This document shows positions 60,190 to 64,000 of a stretch of DNA of 64,000 nt, piece after piece. Positions within the stretch are counted from its first letter, which is position 1. Every line of letters starts with the position of its first letter. The DNA lies in the NCBI GenBank assembly GCA_026225945.1, contig JAMJFZ010000199.1, positions 64,090,001 to 64,154,000 on the forward strand. The letters run 5' to 3'. This DNA comes from Cricetomys ansorgei. Taxonomy: Eukaryota > Chordata > Mammalia > Rodentia > Nesomyidae. The notes beneath the pieces were generated by a model, which worked only from the letters and a program-made list of their open reading frames with translations, was not told the DNA's origin and ran no database searches. A program made the position numbers and the translations under genes.

Positions 60190-60258
60190 TATATATATAT
60201 TTATATATATATATATTTATTTATATATATATATTGTGATATATATATATATATATAT
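60190..60258. repeat. (TA)n / TTTA AT-rich tract
   Basis: Several blocks of alternating TA separated by 'ttta' and by 'ttgtga'. Self-complementary, it lies at the junction after the old L1 end. Confidence 0.93.
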
Positions 60259-60427
60259 CGCAATGGCTGAGTCATATGTAAATTACCTATCAACGACACT
60301 AAGAGAGAACACATAAAGTAACACTTGTCATACAGCAGATAACTAGAAACTATGTGTGCATCTCTTTCTTGCTGTAGATCAGAGGTTGACACTGAGTGTC
60401 CTTCTCTACTGCTCTCCATCTTATTTT

Positions 60428-60670
60428 TTAAGACAGGTTTTCTCACTGAACCGAAGCTTGCTGATTCAGCTACACTGGCTGGACAGTGAGCTCTGAGTGT
60501 CCTCCTGTATCTACCACCACCACCTCCCCCGTTGTCATTCAGCACTGGGGTTTTCGGATGCATGTTGTGCTCCCTGGCTTTCATGTGGGTGCTAGGGATG
60601 CACACTCATGTCCTCATGCTCCTACAGCAAGCAAGTTAGCTACTCTCTCAGCCATCTCTCCTGCCCTGCT
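60428..60670 (-). repeat. B4 SINE, reverse complement
   Basis: 'aagacaggttttctcactga', 'ctacactggctggacagtga', 'gtgtcctcctgtatctacca', 'catgtgggtgctagggatgc', 'acactcatgtcctcatgctc' and 'tcagccatctctcctgccct' are collinear with reverse-complement B4. The frame at 60201-60605 is incidental. Confidence 0.78.
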
Positions 60671-61287
60671 ATTTTCTGTTTTATTCGAAGGATAGTGTTT
60701 GCAATGTGGAAGCACACCCTGGTCTCAGATGCTGCCATGCAGTTTTCACTTATGCCTTGCATCATTTAATGTTGGTGATCATGTCTGGACTTCTGTCTCT
60801 GATTTGGTAGATCCCTTCAAACTGGGTTAATTTATTTCTTTATCTCTTAGCCTCAGTGAACAAGGACACTTCTTACAGTTGCCTTTGTTGTCAGGCCTGG
60901 GTTTGGAATAGACTGTCCTGTGCTCACGAACCTGACCAAGGACGGCCACAGAATACAATTCATCTCATTATCACCACCCTAAGAAGCAGGACACAGCAGG
61001 CTGAAAATTGAGCAATAGTTGGCCAATTTATTTTAAATGAGCAAGCTCATGCTCATTCAAACTTACTTTTACACGAGAGATAATTTTATGAGGCAAATTT
61101 AGCTTATAATTCATAAGCAGCCAGCATTAAAGCAAGACAGAATTGATTTTTACCTACCCAGAGTTTGTTGCTCTAATTTGTGGAGAATGGTATAATATAA
61201 GAAGTCCAGCAGTGATTTTGTTAAAGTGGATTATAAAAGTGTGACTTATTCTCTTTTCTTTTACTGATTCTGATGTCTTTATCCCCT
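60671..61287. other. No repeat recognised; candidate conserved patch
   Basis: Transposon-free. At 61037-61056 there is an imperfect palindrome (atgagca...tgctcat) inside an AT-rich patch (61010-61150) with homeodomain-type cores. Function unknown. Confidence 0.3.
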
Positions 61288-61645
61288 TGTGTATGTGTGC
61301 GTGTGTGTGTATGATATATATGTGTGTGTGTGTGTGTGTGTGTATGTGTGTGTGTGTGCTTGTGTTTGTGGACATTCATGTGGGGGTGGGGTACGCATTG
61401 GGAGGTCAGAGGACAACCCCAGGTGTCAGTCCTCACCTTCCACCCTATTGAGTATGGAGTTCTCTTTTGTTCCCTCTTTGTATGCCAGGCTGGATAGCCT
61501 GTGAGCCTTCAAGACTCTGCTATCTTTGCCTCCCATTTGGTCACAGGTATTCTAGAATTGGAGATGTTAATGGGTCTGGGAACTAAAACTCATGTCCTCA
61601 TTCTAGCACAACAAAAGATTCACTCAATGAGCCATCTCCCCAGAC
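61288..61645 (-). repeat. B4 SINE with (GT)n tail, reverse complement
   Basis: A (GT)n-rich tail (61292-61364) is followed by 'gggaggtcagaggacaaccc', 'caggtgtcagtcctcacctt', 'gtatgccaggctggatagcc', 'tgtgagccttcaagactctg', 'gctatctttgcctcccattt' and 'gaactaaaactcatgtcctc', then 'ctcaatgagccatctcccca' at the head. A full B4 read backwards. Confidence 0.88.
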
Positions 61646-61744
61646 TGATCCTGCTCTCTTTTTATGTAGACATGAGGCCCTTGTGAAACACTGAAGAACT
61701 AATCTATGAGGCCACATCAAAATTCACTTTGCAGCTGCCTATCA

Positions 61745-62090
61745 CTGCCAATTGAATGCTTACATTTCCTTAAAATGTACCTTGAGATCTTCCTCCCCAA
61801 GGTGATAGCATTGATAGGTGTGGGTTTTGGAAGGTAGATAAGTCTGGAAGGGTTTCCCTTATGGAAGAGACCCCACATAACTCTCTCTCACCCCTTCCAC
61901 CATGTAAGGACACAATAAGAAAATGAGTAGGAAGCAGGAAGCAGGCCCTTGCTGAACACCAGATCTACAGACAACTAGATCTTGGGCTTTCCAGCCTCCA
62001 GAACTATGAGAAACAGATATTTATTGTATAAGACAACCCATCTGTGGTAGTTTATTGTAACAGCTGGAATGGACTTAGACATAGATTAAT
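61745..62090 (+). repeat. Ancient mammalian LTR-like repeat (MaLR-type)
   Basis: 'gtgggttttggaaggtagat', 'cttatggaagagaccccaca', 'cccttccaccatgtaaggac', 'acaataagaaaatgagtagg', 'gggctttccagcctccagaa', 'ctatgagaaacagatattta' and 'gtaacagctggaatggactt' follow a well-known mammalian repeat ('..aaagagaccccagagagct..ttctgccatgtgaggacacag...ttcccagcctccagaactgtgagaa'). It forms an inverted pair with 58845-59215. Confidence 0.62.
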
Positions 62091-64000
62091 GTGCAAACTT
62101 CAATGTGCATAGAGATAAGCCAGAGATCTGTTACGGTTGTTTTGAGTGTGGCATGTAATTCTTCACTTTAAACAAAATTTGTCCTCACTGCTCGGTGGGC
62201 CAGATTGTGAGTTTCAAGATGTCAGAAATGAAAACAGAGACCTTTACAATTAAGGGGTGACAGGGAGCCACCTCATGATAATGCTAGTGAAAGGAATTAA
62301 TCTGCTAATGGGATAATATGCCACTGGTACAGCAGGTTAGAGGTGGTCACAAGCCCATCAGAAATGTGGCAGAAGTCAGTAGATGAGAGCCAGACAAGAA
62401 CCCTCACAGCTTTGTGTTAATGTGAAAATACATGCTTACATCTGATGCGACCTTTCTGACTTTAGCACACATGTGAGCACATTTGCTACCCATCCCCATA
62501 TATTGATGTGGAGGAATTTTCCCAGTAACGGAAAGCACGTGGGACCATGATTTACTGGTGTCAAGACTAGGCTTACCAATTGCTTGTTTCTACTTCATCT
62601 GTTTTCATGAACTATAAAATGCTGTTCTGTTTGCCTCCCTGGTCAGTGGGTATGCCATAGATAAGCCAAGTTCTCTTTGTGAGTTTTGATTTAGAGTGGA
62701 AAGGAAGGCCACTTCCATCATTCTCCCCAGATTCTTGTTGAATGAAGATATGTCTCCTATTCTAGTTAGTGTTTATACTCCAAAGCATCTTTCTTTCCCC
62801 TGATTATGGAACTCCACATAGTTACGCTTTGATATTTTATTCTTCCTTTACTATTGATCTTCATATGTAAATTTCATTGACAAAGTTCCTGAAACAGTGT
62901 AGCAGTACACTACAATCTTTTACCCTCAATATAGGGAAGGAGAAAGGAAAGACAGAAATCTTTGCTGCATTTACAAGCGGCCTTAATACACAGAGAGAAA
63001 ATTAAAAATCTTCACGGCCTCTTTTTAGGCTGTCCTAAGCTCAAATAGCTCCAACGTTTGTTCTCACACTAAGTAATGACAGCAACCCAACCAACGAACC
63101 AGCAACCAATGCCCACCCTGATTCTTGAGGCTTCAGACTTTTTTATGCCCTGAGCCAAAAATTCCCATAAACCCATATGGTATCCAATCCCAAAGACAAG
63201 CTACAGGTGCCAGAACAACTGCACCTAACCAAATTATAGCCACCTGCATCAAGCATTCCAATTCCATCTCAAACACCTACCACACCTGGGGTGGGAGCAC
63301 AAACTTAATCCATATACCATTTTGCGTCTTAAAGAAAACTAAAATAACAAAAAACTTCTTCCAAGTTTTCCTCTACAAAGCAGGGTTTTTATTGTTCTAA
63401 ACAGCTGTCTTCTATCTAGAGAAAGTATCAATGGCAAGAGGGATCAGTAAGCTTCTCACAGCATATAGATGGAATTCTGCCACATGTTATGTATAAGTAG
63501 CCTGACTTGGCATTTTGTAACTGGGGATTAAGGTGGTTTTGGGGACCACTGTGCCCACTGGAGAGGTAGGACATAAAAATTATTGCTTAACTCTATTCAT
63601 GTACCTTATTCCCTTATTCTCTAGCTGTTTAGTGAGTGACATTTTGAGTCTTCTGGAATTCATTTAAGTTCAGAGTCTATGTCCAATAATTCACGGAAGA
63701 GCTGGTTATTTCCCATTCTCTGATAAACAGTTACTCTGGCGTCAGGCCCTAGGAAGAAAGGCTCACACAAATGTGCTCACACAAGTTATCATTTAATAAA
63801 TTGAATTGATTTTCCTTGGATCACCTAATAAAGCTTGTTGCTGCTGTTCCTAAAACACGGATAAGATTCACCCTCTCTGTAGCATGGAATCCCTTTCTGG
63901 GAAAGTCCAGCCTCAGATCTTCAGTAACTGGCCAACTTCAGTAGCTGATAAAATGCATCATCCCTCCACCCTTGTAACTGTGATGTGAGATGACCCTAGC
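62091..64000. other. No firm feature to the window end
   Basis: A segment at 63033-63402 begins tgtcctaagc and ends ttctaaaca, giving LTR-like ends, and lies in C/A-rich sequence. I recognise no LTR family in it and see no target duplication, so it is not called. No exon-like frame is seen. Confidence 0.35.

Noticed and set aside
60201..60605. 134-codon minus-strand frame
   Set aside because: It is composed of a reverse-complement B4 SINE plus the (TA)n tract.
63033..63402. Possible LTR with TG...CA-like ends
   Set aside because: No recognised family, no target duplication and no properly placed polyadenylation signal; too weak to annotate.

Overview
The window looks like gene-free nuclear DNA from a muroid rodent. 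The evidence is its interspersed repeats: B1, B3 and B4 SINEs, rodent LTR families, rodent hAT (URR1-type) DNA elements and a rodent LINE-1. The L1 differs clearly from the house-mouse L1 sequence as I remember it and is closer in feel to vole, hamster or deer-mouse L1s. A cricetid is therefore my best guess, but only an inference. All repeat-family calls rest on remembered consensus sequences; no alignment or database search was run, so most edges are good only to about 10-30 bases unless a target-site duplication (TSD) is given.

I found no exon, RNA gene, promoter, CRISPR array or bacterial-style gene that I can support. The longest open frame (136 codons, 35453-35863) is a fragment of L1 ORF2. 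Other long open frames fall in (CA)n/(TA)n tracts, SINEs or low-complexity DNA. The window could be intergenic or lie inside a large intron; the sequence alone does not decide.

Layout. 1-13 kb: mostly unique AT-rich DNA with a Tigger end at the left edge, two rodent LTR-like repeats in opposite orientation (2991-3378 and 3935-4236), and old L2, MIR and B1 fragments. 13-20 kb: repeat-poor DNA with two candidate conserved non-coding blocks (13130-13960, 16030-16430), an LTR-like repeat at 17433 and a (TC)n tract. 20.5-23.2 kb: a non-coding LTR-flanked composite on the minus strand whose left LTR holds a B3 SINE that itself holds a 325-bp solo LTR, and whose right LTR holds a URR1-type hAT element. 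23-34 kb: unique DNA, old L1/L2/MIR fragments, an Lx-type L1 piece with a long (CA)n, a B1 with a clear TSD, and a 400-bp LTR. 34.6-40.5 kb: a 5'-truncated, decayed L1 interrupted by a B1 and by a second copy of the 330-bp LTR. 41.6-43.5 kb: a second LTR-type composite on the minus strand. 45-50 kb: dense SINEs, a second hAT element with TSD, a third copy of the 330-bp LTR, and a Tigger relic split by an L1 end. 50-57 kb: mostly unique with MIR/L2 relics, a B4 and a (TAGA)13 tract. 57-62 kb: dense B3, B4, L1 and MaLR-like repeats. 62-64 kb: no firm feature.

There are no genes to link functionally. The main content is transposon history. The nested insertions give a partial relative age order: the composite at 20.5 kb predates its B3, which predates the 325-bp solo LTR; the L1 predates the LTR and B1 inside it. 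I did not find a previously undescribed biological system; the best leads are the nested insertions, the repeated solo-LTR family and the candidate conserved non-coding blocks.
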